From the NCBI GenBank assembly GCA_022402445.1, contig JAKRSF010000013.1, positions 1 through 64,000 on the forward strand: a stretch of 64,000 nt of DNA. Direction: 5' to 3'. The notes below the pieces were generated by a model. That model searched no databases. It saw only the letters and a list, made by a program, of their open reading frames with translations, and was not told the origin of the DNA. Shown here piece after piece: positions 49,364 to 59,010 of this stretch (its first letter is position 1; each line of letters starts with the position of its first letter). Position numbers and translations under genes: made by a program. Origin of the DNA: Cyanobacteriota bacterium. GTDB lineage: Bacteria; Cyanobacteriota; Cyanobacteriia; CACIAM-69d.

Positions 49364-50152
49364 TCAGGGGACGATCGCGGGGGGACCAGGAACCCGTGCG
49401 GTGGCCCAATGCCGCAGGCCGTCGAGGATGCCCGCCGCGCCCGGTTGGGGGCTGGGGTAAATCGGTGGTTGGCCGCTCCACTGGCTCAGGCGCTGGGTGA
49501 GGGCCGGTTCGCGGTTGCCCACGGCGATCGCGGGGACACCGCAGGTGAGCAGGGACCAATCATTGAGGGTGTCGCCCGCCACGATCGCGTCGGCGGGGCC
49601 ATGGCCGAGGGTTTCCAGCAGCCGCAGAAAGGTGGGGCCTTTGGAGACGCCCGGGGGCAGAATGTCCAGGAATTGGCCCCCATCGGAGAGGATGGCCCCA
49701 TAACCGGCGGCCTGGGCCAGGGCGATCGCGCGATCACCCGTCGCCGCATCCTCACAAAAGTAGGATCGCCGATATTGAAACGAACCGGGCTGTCGCCGCA
49801 ATCCGGGCAGCCCATCGAGCAGGACCGCCACGCGATCGCTTCCACTGCCCCAGCGGTGGGCGATCCAGTCCTGGACCGCCGCCACCGGTTGCCCCGTGCG
49901 CCAGTCGGTCACCGTGGTGCCCACATCGCCGATCGCGTAGTCCGGCGCGGGCAGGTCCGGCCAGTCCCCATCCCCATACAGGGCTTCAATGAGCGCACGA
50001 TCGCGCCCCGTCACAAACACCAGCACCACGCGATCGCGGTGGGCCGCAATCCAGCGGTAGAGGGCCTGCCGTTGCGGGCGATCGCCCCCCAAAAACGTTC
50101 CGTCTAAATCAGTCCCTAGGATTAACCTGCGTTCCTTTTGCAGTGGCTCCAT
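49364..50152 (-). CDS. HAD-IIB (sucrose-phosphatase-like) hydrolase, candidate glucosylglycerol-phosphate phosphatase
   Basis: A 262-residue HAD phosphatase of the S6PP/C2B-cap group. Motif I is DLDGT (residues 15-19), motif II FVTGRDR, motif III SKGPTF and motif IV AGDTLNDWSLL, all intact. The start MEPLQKERRL is used; an upstream extension looks unrelated. It precedes ggpS on the same strand. The known glucosylglycerol-phosphate phosphatase (GgpP/StpA) belongs to a different, longer family, so this protein is a candidate replacement on context alone. Alternatives are sucrose or mannosylfructose phosphate phosphatase. Confidence 0.85.
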   Translation of the reverse strand: MEPLQKERRLILGTDLDGTFLGGDRPQRQALYRWIAAHRDRVVLVFVTGRDRALIEALYGDGDWPDLPAPDYAIGDVGTTVTDWRTGQPVAAVQDWIAHRWGSGSDRVAVLLDGLPGLRRQPGSFQYRRSYFCEDAATGDRAIALAQAAGYGAILSDGGQFLDILPPGVSKGPTFLRLLETLGHGPADAIVAGDTLNDWSLLTCGVPAIAVGNREPALTQRLSQWSGQPPIYPSPQPGAAGILDGLRHWATARVPGPPAIVP

Positions 50153-50777
50153 CACACAGGATTGAAAAACAACATCCCCGGCGGCAATGCCCCCTCGAAA
50201 TGGGAGCGCTGGCGGGGGCACCGATGCGATCGCCCATGACCCCTTCGGTCACGGCCACCCCATCGAACGCGCCCCATCAACCATTGCCAGAATCTCCATC
50301 CATCGCCCAGATTGGGCCATAACGGGGTCTAAAACCGGGGTAACCCATCCCTAAATCACTGGATTCAGCGGCAGCGCATCGAAAGTTCAGATCATTGGAC
50401 AGGTCGTGGGCAACAGTCACTCGGGCAGTTTTGCCGCTCCATCTAATACGAACCCTGGGGGTTTTGAGCCGGTTTGCCCGCCTTGGGTTGCCCTTAGTTT
50501 TTAGGCCAATTTCAGGCCAAACTTGAACCTTGGCCTTACCCCAACCTAAATGAAATCTAAAAAAAGTGCAAATTTCCCCGGCGATCGCGCCCTATTGCAA
50601 CCCCCTAAATCCCTTGCCACAGCGGGCATAAGGGGGATTTTAGACAACCTGATATGTGGGAGCCTTCGCGAGAAACGCGCTACCCTTTTTGCAGGTTAGG
50701 CGATCGCGGTTTTGAGCCCCTCTGGTCCCAGCTTTGGCCCCGCCTCGCCGTCCGATCGCGCGTTAGGAGCATTTCCC
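50153..50777. other. Divergent control region between the ggpS operon and gghA
   Basis: About 625 bp without a recognised gene. It must carry promoters for both directions. A hairpin pairs AAATCCC (50607-50613) with GGGATTT (50634-50640), continued by TT/AA and GCC/GGC pairs, about 140 bp before gghA. The A/T-rich stretch at 50480-50570 is a likely promoter area. A small regulatory ORF such as ggpR could not be identified. Confidence 0.45.
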
Positions 50778-53495
50778 ATGGCAAACCGCCCCCAGCCCAC
50801 GGCCACTCCCCCCAGCCCCCCGGAAGCTGCCCCCGAACCGCCGCCGATCACCCTGGTGGAGGACGCCACGGACACCCTCTTGGCCTGGGCCGCCCTGATG
50901 GAAAACAGTTGCGAGACCTATCTCCAGCGATCGCAGCGGCTGGCGGCGCGTCTCGGGGCTCGCTATCGGCCCGATGGACTCACCGAAGTTGGGTTTTGGA
51001 CGCCGGAGCTGGCCGCCGAGGTGATCCCCTCCGAGCGGGATATTTTTCTGGAAATTTTCACGCCCACCGAGCCGGTCAACTTCGCCGCGCCGGAGCAGAC
51101 GGTGCGCTTCCGCCGCGATCGCGTCCCCCTGCGACACCGGGGCGAATTTGTCTGGGGCGTCCTGTCCGGCATGATCCCCGGCGATCGCGATCGCCTCGGC
51201 TCCCTCTACTGGCTACGGTTCGTGGACATGGACGGCCACCCCCACATCATCCGCGACGTCCTCTCCCACTCCCGGCCCTACGGCGTCTTCGGCCCGCCGG
51301 AACTCTACGACATCGATCAACTCCAACTGCACCGGCGCGATCGGCCCTACTTCGACGCCACCGGCATCCCCGCCCACCTCGAAGCCGGCCTTCTCGCCAG
51401 CGACCTCGACGACCCCAACCTCATCCCCCGCCTCAGCGCCCCCACCGCCATCCTCCAGCTCCACGTCAACACCGCCACCCCCGACGGCAGCCTCGCGGGC
51501 CTCACACGCCTGTATCAAACCATCTCCGACAAACTCGATCGCGGCGAACCCCTCACCCCCGCCGAAACCTGCTACGTCGGCTACGACGCCATCCAATTGC
51601 TGCCCGTCGAACCCACCATCGAATATCGCCGCGAGGACGACAACCGCCCCCACGAACCCTTTTCGCTCCCGGACGACGTTGCTGAGCCGGACTGGAGCAA
51701 CCTGGACTGGAGCCCCCAAACCCTCGCCATCACCCTGCGCAAGGCCCGCACCCAAAACTGGGGCTATGACGTGCCCATCGTCGGGGCCGCCGCCACCAAC
51801 CCTTCGGTCCTCGAAACCCTGCGCCCCGATGAATTGGTGGATTTTATTGCCACCCTCCACAACTTTTCCACCGGCCCCATTCAACTGATCTATGATCTGG
51901 TCTACGGCCATGCGGATAATCAGGCCCTAGATCTGATCAATCGCCAGTTTTTGAAAGGGCCAAATATGTATGGCCAAGACCTCAACCATCAGTTGCCGAT
52001 GGTGCGGGCGATTCTATTGGAAATGCAGCGCCGCAAGATTGATACGGGGGCCGATGGGATCCGTGTCGATGGGGGGCAGGATTTTCGCTTCTTTAATCCC
52101 CTCTCGGGACGCATTGAACAGGATGATGCTTACCTGTTAGCCATGGCGGATGTGGTGCAAACCGTGGGCGATCGCCAGCGCCGTTTGTTTGTGATCTATG
52201 AAGATGGTCGCCCCTGGCCCGCTGAAGGGTGGGAAGAGACCTCCACCTATCGCGATTTGGTGGAACTGATGCCCGAGGCATACCAGTGGGGGCCGCTGAT
52301 CTTTGCCCACAATACCCCGGCCCTCAAGGGGTTCTGGGATCGCAAGTGGGAGCGGGTCTGTCAGGTGATGTTTGGGGGCGATCGCTGGATCACCGGCTGC
52401 GGCAACCATGACACCCTGCGGCGGGGCAATCAAATTCCGGTGGCTCGCTCGGGGCCGCCTAGTCTATCAGATTCATCAGCCCAGGCAGAGCAAGCGTCGC
52501 AATCTAAAGGGGAAGATAGTAACGCCGATTCATCCCAGGATTTAGTGAATTGGAATCTGGGCAAAACCCTGCCGGAGGTGTTTAAAAATGCCTACGACAA
52601 TTCCGCCACTAAATTGTGGGTCTATGGCTTTTCTCCCGGATTGCCCATGGATTTTTTGCAGGGCAATTTGCGGGCTCCCTGGGGATTTTTTCGCAATACG
52701 GACGATCGCTACGGCGTCAAGGTGGCGGCGGAGGAAATGGGCTTTTTGGACTGGCAGGTGTGGCCGGAGCGCTATGGCCAGCCGGATGTTTTTTTGCAAC
52801 TGAAGGGGTTAGGGTTTGAGGATTTGGCGACCCTGAAACAGTTTGGCTATGCCCTGGCCCAGGCGATGGTGGAGACGGACTATGACTTGAATGCGGTGGT
52901 GGACATTTGCCGCGCCTGCTGGGGGGAGGGGGGCGATCGCGCCTGCCCCATTCCAGATTTGGAAGCGTTGAAGCACCATGCGAAACCGCCCGCGATCGCG
53001 CCGGAGCAGGATGGGGACCCGTCGCGGGGGCTGGCGTCCTTCATGGCGGCGTTGGATGTGCCCCTGCTCAAGCACTTTGCCATGGCGTTCATGGAGGATG
53101 GCCATGACTACTGCAATGCGGGCCATTGGACGGCGGCGGTCGAGGAGTCTTGGGCGAGCTTTGGCTGGCGGCTGCGGCAGTTTCGGGCGGCGAATCCGTG
53201 GCTGCGGGAGAATTTGGGGGGGAGCGATCGCTTCAACCGCATCAGTGATGGGGAGCGCACGGTGTTCTATGGCCTGCGATCGCATCCGGAGCATCCCGAC
53301 CTCCAGCTAGCCCTGGTGGCCCATATGGGCGGCGCGCCGATCGTGGCGACCCCCGGCGACTGGCTCCAGCTCGATCTAACCCAGTGGCAGGTGGCGATCG
53401 CTACCCCAGGGCTCCTCGACGGCGACGCGATCGCGGATCTGCGGCACTTTTCCCTGGCGGACTCCCAGGGCATCCTGCTCCAGCGCTGCCCCTAG
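50778..53495 (+). CDS. gghA: Glucosylglycerol hydrolase (GH13-like)
   Basis: A 905-residue enzyme breaking down glucosylglycerol after salt down-shock. The central TIM barrel carries GH13-type catalytic blocks: nucleophile Asp431 in GADGIRVDGGQDF, acid/base Glu475 in FVIYEDGRPWP and the third Asp545 in CGNHDTLRRG. A Ser/Gln/Glu-rich insert lies at about 560-590. The ATG at 50778 follows TAGGAGC at 8 nt. Identification as GghA rests on length, GH13 motifs and the divergent position next to ggpS, as in Synechocystis; other GH13 functions cannot be excluded. Confidence 0.85.
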   Translation: MANRPQPTATPPSPPEAAPEPPPITLVEDATDTLLAWAALMENSCETYLQRSQRLAARLGARYRPDGLTEVGFWTPELAAEVIPSERDIFLEIFTPTEPVNFAAPEQTVRFRRDRVPLRHRGEFVWGVLSGMIPGDRDRLGSLYWLRFVDMDGHPHIIRDVLSHSRPYGVFGPPELYDIDQLQLHRRDRPYFDATGIPAHLEAGLLASDLDDPNLIPRLSAPTAILQLHVNTATPDGSLAGLTRLYQTISDKLDRGEPLTPAETCYVGYDAIQLLPVEPTIEYRREDDNRPHEPFSLPDDVAEPDWSNLDWSPQTLAITLRKARTQNWGYDVPIVGAAATNPSVLETLRPDELVDFIATLHNFSTGPIQLIYDLVYGHADNQALDLINRQFLKGPNMYGQDLNHQLPMVRAILLEMQRRKIDTGADGIRVDGGQDFRFFNPLSGRIEQDDAYLLAMADVVQTVGDRQRRLFVIYEDGRPWPAEGWEETSTYRDLVELMPEAYQWGPLIFAHNTPALKGFWDRKWERVCQVMFGGDRWITGCGNHDTLRRGNQIPVARSGPPSLSDSSAQAEQASQSKGEDSNADSSQDLVNWNLGKTLPEVFKNAYDNSATKLWVYGFSPGLPMDFLQGNLRAPWGFFRNTDDRYGVKVAAEEMGFLDWQVWPERYGQPDVFLQLKGLGFEDLATLKQFGYALAQAMVETDYDLNAVVDICRACWGEGGDRACPIPDLEALKHHAKPPAIAPEQDGDPSRGLASFMAALDVPLLKHFAMAFMEDGHDYCNAGHWTAAVEESWASFGWRLRQFRAANPWLRENLGGSDRFNRISDGERTVFYGLRSHPEHPDLQLALVAHMGGAPIVATPGDWLQLDLTQWQVAIATPGLLDGDAIADLRHFSLADSQGILLQRCP

Positions 53496-53704
53496 ATCCG
53501 GCCCGCCCTTCGGCACCGGCCCAGCCCTTCCACGGCCCTCAGGCAAAATCTTCCAAAATCTTAAGGAAAAAGGAAAAGCGGCAAAACGGACGCGATCGCG
53601 GACACGTTGGGCAACACCCTGCCCCTAGGCTAGGGAAACCCGGCCGTCGGCGGTGCTGAACGCGCCCCCAGGCAGGGCCATGATTTGGAACAACGGCCTG
53701 GAAG

Positions 53705-54712
53705 ATGATCTTGAAGCATACGTGGCAGCGGTTGGGCCTGTGGGGCATGATCGGCGCGATCGTGGCGAGCTGTAGCGCCGGACCACCGCCGCCGCCCCTG
53801 CGGGTGGGGGTTAACCCCTGGCCGGGATATTCACCGCTGTATTTAGCGCGATCGCTCGACTACTACCCCGAAGGCACCGTGCAACTGGTGGATCTCCCCT
53901 CCACCACCGAAGTCACCCGCGCCTACCGCAACGGCGATCTCGATGTGGTGGCCATCCCCCTCGATGAACTGCTGCAAATTGCCGCCACCCGCCCCCAGAT
54001 CCGCGCGATCGTCGTAGCCGACATTTCCGCCGGGGGCGACGTCATCCTCGGCCGCGCCCCCGCCCGCAGTATGCAGGACCTACGGGGCAAGCGCGTCGGC
54101 GTCGAATCCAGCGCCCTGGGGGCCTATGTCCTCGCCCGCGCCCTCCAAATCGCCAACATGAACGTTGCCGACGTACAGGTGGTGCCCCTGAGCATTGCCG
54201 AGCAGGAGCAGGCGTTCCGTGACGGCCACATTGACGCGGTGGTCACCTTCGACCCCGTCCGTTCCCAACTGGTGCAGGCCGGCGCGGTGACCCTCTTTGA
54301 CAGCCGCCAAATGCCCGGTGAAATCGTGGATGTGCTGGCGGCGGAGGCCCCACTGCTCGATCAGCGCCTAGAGGATATCCAGGGGCTGGTGCAGGGGTGG
54401 TCGCGGGCCGTGGCCTATCTCAAGGAAAACCCCAAGGATGCCATGCAGCGGATGGCCCCAGCGCGGGGCATGACTCCCGAACGGTTGCAGCAGGCCCTCC
54501 AGCTCCTGCACACCCCCTCTGCCCCGGAGGTCTACACCATGCTCAATGCCCAGGGGCAGGGTTCCCTGGTGCCGACCCTGGAGCGGCTGGGGCGCATGAT
54601 GGTGGATCACCAACTGCTGTCGGCGGTGCCCCCGAATTCCGCTTCCCTGCTGGATCCGCGCGCCCTGCCGCCGGAGGCCCGCGATCGCGCCCCGGATTCA
54701 GGTCAGCCCTAG
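53705..54712 (+). CDS. NMT1/SsuA-like periplasmic solute-binding lipoprotein
   Basis: A 335-residue ABC-type solute-binding protein. The N-terminal helix ends in the lipobox VASC (Cys23), so it is predicted to be a lipoprotein. The binding domain begins LRVGVNPWPGYSPLYLA and contains DLRGKRVGVESSALG and the hinge VTFDPVRSQLV, as in the nitrate/sulfonate/thiamine-precursor family. No permease or ATPase gene follows; instead a membrane histidine kinase starts 76 bp later. It may act as a ligand receptor for that kinase. GGAAG abuts the ATG, so the TTG two codons on could be the true start. Confidence 0.87.
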   Translation: MILKHTWQRLGLWGMIGAIVASCSAGPPPPPLRVGVNPWPGYSPLYLARSLDYYPEGTVQLVDLPSTTEVTRAYRNGDLDVVAIPLDELLQIAATRPQIRAIVVADISAGGDVILGRAPARSMQDLRGKRVGVESSALGAYVLARALQIANMNVADVQVVPLSIAEQEQAFRDGHIDAVVTFDPVRSQLVQAGAVTLFDSRQMPGEIVDVLAAEAPLLDQRLEDIQGLVQGWSRAVAYLKENPKDAMQRMAPARGMTPERLQQALQLLHTPSAPEVYTMLNAQGQGSLVPTLERLGRMMVDHQLLSAVPPNSASLLDPRALPPEARDRAPDSGQP

Positions 54713-54788
54713 ATAGATCGGCTCTGGATCAATAGATTTCCTGGATAGATCTCGATCATCCCCAACGGCCCCATCTCCCCGCTCCCCC

Positions 54789-56540
54789 ATGGCTAGCCTC
54801 TCCTTCATCCCGACCGGTCTCCCCTCCTTGGCGAAGCAGCCCCAGGAGCCCTGGTGGGCGCGGTTTTTTCTGCCCCTGCGGATTGCCATGCCGTCGGTGC
54901 TGCTGCTGGCGGGCCTGTGCGGGACGGGGCTGCTGCTGACGGGGGAGCAGAGGGTGAGTGAGCAGAGGGCGCGGGAGGCGATCGCCCAGGAAGGCCGCAC
55001 CCAGGGCCACCGCACGGCCGCCCTGCTGGCCTATTTGCACCGGTCGAGTTTGCTACTGAACGGGCCGACGGAAGGGATTGATCTGATGGTGACGGGGCTG
55101 GCGACCGATCGCAACCTGTCGGTGGCCCTGGTGCTGAACCAGAGCAATAAGGTGGTCCACACCAATCAATACGATCTGCGGGGGGAGTTTGTAGAAGAAC
55201 TGCTGCCCCAGGATGTGATCGCGGCGATCGCCCAGAGCCGCGCCGATCAGGAAACCAAGGTGGTCGAGGAGGAGGGCAGGCCCTATCTAACGGTGATTGC
55301 GCCCTTTTTGCTTCAGCCCCAGCCAGGAGTGCTGCGATCGCGGGACACGGGCCTGTTGGTCTTGCGCTATAGCCTGGTGCGGCCCCTAGCCGAGGCCCGG
55401 AGCAAGGTATTGCAGCAGGTGGTTCTCCACAGCCTGCCCCTGATCGTCACCTGCTTAGCGGCGTGGCTGCTGCTGGATTTGATGCTCACCCGGCGGGTGC
55501 AGCGGCTGGTGGAAGCGAGCCGCCAGCTTCAGCGGGGGGACTTTTCCGGGCGGGCGGCGCTCCAGGGGCGCGATGAAATTGCCCAGTTGTCGGGGGCGTT
55601 TGATCGCATGGCGGCGGCGCTCCAGCAGGATACGGATGCGCTGCGGATCTCGGAATCGACCCTGCGGCAGCGGACGGCGCAACTGGAGAAAACCCTGACG
55701 GAGTTGCAGCGGGCCCAGGCCCAGTTGGTGCAGACGGAGAAGATGTCGAGTCTGGGGCAGATGGTGGCGGGGCTGGCCCATGAGCTGAATAATCCGGTCA
55801 ATTTCATCTATGCCAATAGTCTCCATGTGCAGACCTATGTGCAGGGGCTTTTGCGGTTGGTGGAGGCGTACCGGGGCTGTGTGGACGATCGCGATGGGGC
55901 GATCGCGGCGTTAGAGGAGGAGTTGGAGCTGGATTTTTTGGTGGAGGATTTTCCGCAGTTGCTCAAGTCAATCCAGATGGGCTCGACGCGCATTCGGGAT
56001 TTGGTGCTGTCGTTGCGGAATTTTTCGCGGCTGGATGAGGCGGACCACAAGCGGGTGGATCTCCACGAGGGCATCGAAAATACCCTGACGCTGTTGTCGG
56101 GTCAGTTGAAGGGGACGCCAAAACAAATGGCGAAGGGGGTGGTGCGCCAGTACGGGAAGCTGCCGCCGGTGGCGTGCTATCCGGGGTTGCTCAATCAGGT
56201 GGTGATGAATTTGCTCAATAATGCCCTTGATGCCCTCGATGGGCGGGCGGCGGCGTGTTTGACGGATCCAACCCTGGACTTGCCCTGCATTACGATCCGC
56301 ACGGCGGTGGAGGGCGATCGCGCGGTGATTGAGGTGACGGACAACGGGGAGGGGATGACGGCGGCGGTGCGATCGCGGCTATTTGATCCGTTTTTCACCA
56401 CGAAGCCGGTGGGTAAGGGGACGGGCCTGGGGCTGGCGATTAGTTATCAGATCGTGGTGGATCGCCACGGGGGCGAGTTGACCTGCCGTTCGACGCCCGG
56501 GGTGGGCAGTACGTTTACGTTGGCGATTCCCCTGGGTTAG
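54789..56540 (+). CDS. Membrane sensor histidine kinase with HAMP domain
   Basis: A 583-residue kinase. Two transmembrane helices (about 20-45 and 215-235) bracket a periplasmic sensor of about 170 residues. A HAMP domain (TRRVQRLVEASRQLQRGDFS, about 235-288) and coiled coil lead to the HisKA box GLAHELNNPVNFIYANSLHV. An HATPase_c domain follows (NLLNNALDALDG, TDNGEGMTAAVRSRLFDPFF, GTGLGLAISYQI). It is downstream of the solute-binding lipoprotein and probably co-transcribed with it. No response regulator is next to it. Confidence 0.94.
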   Translation: MASLSFIPTGLPSLAKQPQEPWWARFFLPLRIAMPSVLLLAGLCGTGLLLTGEQRVSEQRAREAIAQEGRTQGHRTAALLAYLHRSSLLLNGPTEGIDLMVTGLATDRNLSVALVLNQSNKVVHTNQYDLRGEFVEELLPQDVIAAIAQSRADQETKVVEEEGRPYLTVIAPFLLQPQPGVLRSRDTGLLVLRYSLVRPLAEARSKVLQQVVLHSLPLIVTCLAAWLLLDLMLTRRVQRLVEASRQLQRGDFSGRAALQGRDEIAQLSGAFDRMAAALQQDTDALRISESTLRQRTAQLEKTLTELQRAQAQLVQTEKMSSLGQMVAGLAHELNNPVNFIYANSLHVQTYVQGLLRLVEAYRGCVDDRDGAIAALEEELELDFLVEDFPQLLKSIQMGSTRIRDLVLSLRNFSRLDEADHKRVDLHEGIENTLTLLSGQLKGTPKQMAKGVVRQYGKLPPVACYPGLLNQVVMNLLNNALDALDGRAAACLTDPTLDLPCITIRTAVEGDRAVIEVTDNGEGMTAAVRSRLFDPFFTTKPVGKGTGLGLAISYQIVVDRHGGELTCRSTPGVGSTFTLAIPLG

Positions 56541-56553
56541 GGCCAGATCCACC

Positions 56554-56621
56554 GTGGGGGCGGGGTTTCCCCGCTCAGCCCGCGATCGCGATCGCGGGTA
56601 TTCCCAAGGTTGAACGGGTTT
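56554..56621. repeat. Diverged fragment of the dispersed palindromic repeat (copy 3)
   Basis: A palindrome GGGGCGGGGTTTCCCCGC near 56557-56574 and the core GGTTGAACGGGTTT at 56608-56621 match pieces of the elements at 24381 and 33087. It sits between two convergent genes and may serve as a terminator. Confidence 0.6.
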
Positions 56622-56632
56622 ATGGGGATTGG

Positions 56633-57568
56633 TTAGGGGGTAGTGAGGAATTCGTTGATGGCGATCGCGGTGAATTCAGCCTGCTCCAGGTGGGGCACAT
56701 GGCCGCACTGGGGGACCCATTGCAGTTGATTTTGGGGCAAGGTGGCGGCGAACCGCTGGGCGGGGGCGGTGCCGAGGATGCGATCGCGATCGCCCCACAG
56801 GATCAAGGTGGGCTGCTGGACCTGGGCGATGCGATCGGCGGCGATCGTGTAGCCCCCGTTGCGGGTGAAGGAAATCAGGGCCTCGCTCCAGCGATCCATA
56901 CCCAGGTGCAGGGCACCGCAGCGGTAGGCGTCGATCGTGGCCCAGGTGTCCGGATCGCAGTAGGCGTTGCGGCCAATGCCGTTGCGCACCTTGGGATTGG
57001 CGAGGAAATTGGTGGCGAGTTTGCCCAGCGGTTCGATCAAAAACCGGCTCGCCAGGGGTTTGCCGACAAAACCGGCGCTGTCGAGCAAGATCACCCGTTC
57101 CACGGCGTCCGGGTAGGTGGCGGCAAAATCCAGGGCGACGGCTCCCCCCATGGAGGCCCCCACGACGATCGCGGGCCGCTGGATGACGGTTTCCCAGAAG
57201 CGGTGGAGGTGGGCCTTGACGGCGGCGGCGGTGTAGGCCACGGGGGCGGGGCGATCGGTGAAGCCAAACCCCAGCAGGTCGATCGCGTAGAGCCGGTGCC
57301 GCTCGGCCAGGGGCGGGATCAGTCGCCGATATTCCAGCAGGGAACTGTCAAAACCGTGGATCAGCAGCAGGGGGGCGCGATCGCCAGAATCTGGACCAGC
57401 GGCGACAAAGCTGGTGGCGATGGTTTGGGATCCCACCGGCTCGGGTAGAGATACGGTTAGCGCTTGGCGCTGGATTTGCTGGGCCAGGGCGATCGCATCC
57501 GGGTCACCGATCGCGGCGATCGCGGGGGGCAAAAAATCAGGAAAATCCGTCACGGCTTTAGTTGGCAC
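56633..57568 (-). CDS. Alpha/beta-fold hydrolase
   Basis: A 311-residue alpha/beta hydrolase with a complete catalytic set: oxyanion motif LIHGFDSSLLEYR, nucleophile Ser in VVGASMGGAVAL, acid Asp in LWGDRDRIL and His in CGHVPHLEQAE. GTG is the apparent start. It resembles cyanobacterial and plastid hydrolases of unknown substrate. Intact residues indicate an active enzyme, in contrast to the protein at 23451-24362. Confidence 0.9.
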   Translation of the reverse strand: MPTKAVTDFPDFLPPAIAAIGDPDAIALAQQIQRQALTVSLPEPVGSQTIATSFVAAGPDSGDRAPLLLIHGFDSSLLEYRRLIPPLAERHRLYAIDLLGFGFTDRPAPVAYTAAAVKAHLHRFWETVIQRPAIVVGASMGGAVALDFAATYPDAVERVILLDSAGFVGKPLASRFLIEPLGKLATNFLANPKVRNGIGRNAYCDPDTWATIDAYRCGALHLGMDRWSEALISFTRNGGYTIAADRIAQVQQPTLILWGDRDRILGTAPAQRFAATLPQNQLQWVPQCGHVPHLEQAEFTAIAINEFLTTP

Positions 57569-57618
57569 GGCTCAATCGGCTGAAAAAAGTTAACAAAAAG
57601 GATTTCCTAGATTAGGCG

Positions 57619-58809
57619 CTACTTTTCGCGGCCATAGCTGATGAAGGGCAGGGCGATCGCCGGGGCCGTTGCCACCGTTCCATCCGCCGCCGCCGTGGTC
57701 ACCACCGTATCGGGGCCGCCCGCCTTCCGCCGCAGGTAGCCCAGGGCGATCGCGCCGTTGCCCCCATCGGCCAACACGCTCGTGAGACGGCCCACCGCCC
57801 GCTGCCCAGTTTCCCCTTGATCCGGTTGATCGGGCTGGTCGGGATTCGCCACAAACAAATCCGCACCAACGGCCACGGGGCGATCGAACCGAAACCCGTA
57901 GAGATATTGCTTCACCCCGTCATAGGTATCCAGGCGCGCGATCGTTTCCTGGCCGATGTAGCAGCCCTTCTGGAACGACACCGCCCCCCACAGGCCCGCT
58001 TCCAGGGCATTAAAATCTTCCGTCAATTCCGCACCGGGCCAGGGGCGACCGTCCTCCACCCGCAGCCGCTCCCAGCCCTCGGATCCCAGGGGCACCGCCC
58101 CCGCCGCCGTCAGGGTTTGCCAGAGGGTCGCCGCGCGATCGCCCAGGGAATTTCCCGCATCCTCAGCCGCGCCAGCCCCATCCTCCACCTCGACCCAGAG
58201 GGTAAAGCCAGGTTGCGCCAGCCCCGAGCCCGCCGCCAGCCGCACGGGAATGCCCGCCAACTCCACCTGCCGATGGCCGTGGGGTTCGAGATCTTCGCCG
58301 TGGATCCCCAGGGTTTGCAGCAGGGTACACGCCTCGGGGCCGATCAAACTGAAGGCGATCGCCGCGTCCTGGGCATCCGTCACCTCGACCCGATCCATGG
58401 GAAAAATGAAGCGATCGAACCAGGTCAGCAGGCGGTCCGTCATTCCCGGCGACGCCAGCAGCAGAACCGCCGCCTCCGTCACCCACGCCGTCGCCAGATC
58501 CAGGGGGCGGGCGGTGGCATTGACGATCGCGGCGATCGTCCCCTGGCCCGGTTGCAGGCTTTTGAAATCATTGGTGGTTTGGTTGTGGAGGAACGTGAGG
58601 CGATCGGCCCCCGTCACCCGCAGCCGCGTCCAGTCGCTCAGGTCCACCAGGGCCACCCGCGATCGCGCCGCCGACCGGGCCAGATCCTCCGCGCCGTCGC
58701 CGCTGGGGCCATAGCGAACCGGCGATCGCGCCGCCGCCCCAAAGACCGCCCCGCCCTGCCGCTGCACCATCCGCAGGGGAGATAGGAAATCTGATGCCTC
58801 TGCTGCCAT
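57619..58809 (-). CDS. ygfZ: YgfZ/GcvT-like folate-binding protein
   Basis: A 396-residue protein of the GcvT-like group. The YgfZ signature K-G-C-Y-x-G-Q-E is present as FQKGCYIGQETIARL. YgfZ uses folate to support Fe-S enzymes such as MiaB. The N-terminal domain has the folate-fold stretch RLRVTGADRLTFLHNQTTND. ATG at 58809 is preferred to GTG three codons earlier. It is about 30 residues longer than the bacterial type because of short Asp/Gly/Gln-rich insertions (about 330-345). Confidence 0.9.
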   Translation of the reverse strand: MAAEASDFLSPLRMVQRQGGAVFGAAARSPVRYGPSGDGAEDLARSAARSRVALVDLSDWTRLRVTGADRLTFLHNQTTNDFKSLQPGQGTIAAIVNATARPLDLATAWVTEAAVLLLASPGMTDRLLTWFDRFIFPMDRVEVTDAQDAAIAFSLIGPEACTLLQTLGIHGEDLEPHGHRQVELAGIPVRLAAGSGLAQPGFTLWVEVEDGAGAAEDAGNSLGDRAATLWQTLTAAGAVPLGSEGWERLRVEDGRPWPGAELTEDFNALEAGLWGAVSFQKGCYIGQETIARLDTYDGVKQYLYGFRFDRPVAVGADLFVANPDQPDQPDQGETGQRAVGRLTSVLADGGNGAIALGYLRRKAGGPDTVVTTAAADGTVATAPAIALPFISYGREK

Positions 58810-59010
58810 GGAAACCACCCGCCCAATCGTTATGGCCTGATGTTGAACTGGTTTGCTAAGTTGCTAAATCGGTTGATGAACCGCCCCGGCCCCTGGGGAT
58901 GCGCTTCTAACGGTGGCCGCGATCGCGTCTGCCCGGACGGCCCAATCGTAGATGGTAGCATTGGGGCACTTCTCCGCTGGCCCAGCCTCCCCACTTCCCC
59001 CCGACTGCCC

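Noticed and set aside
50607-50640. Hairpin upstream of gghA considered as a terminator
   Set aside because: It lies in a divergent promoter region with no upstream plus-strand gene to terminate and no T-tract.
50654-51685. 343-codon plus-strand frame over the start of gghA
   Set aside because: Different frame from gghA; becomes Arg/Pro/His-rich, typical of a shadow.
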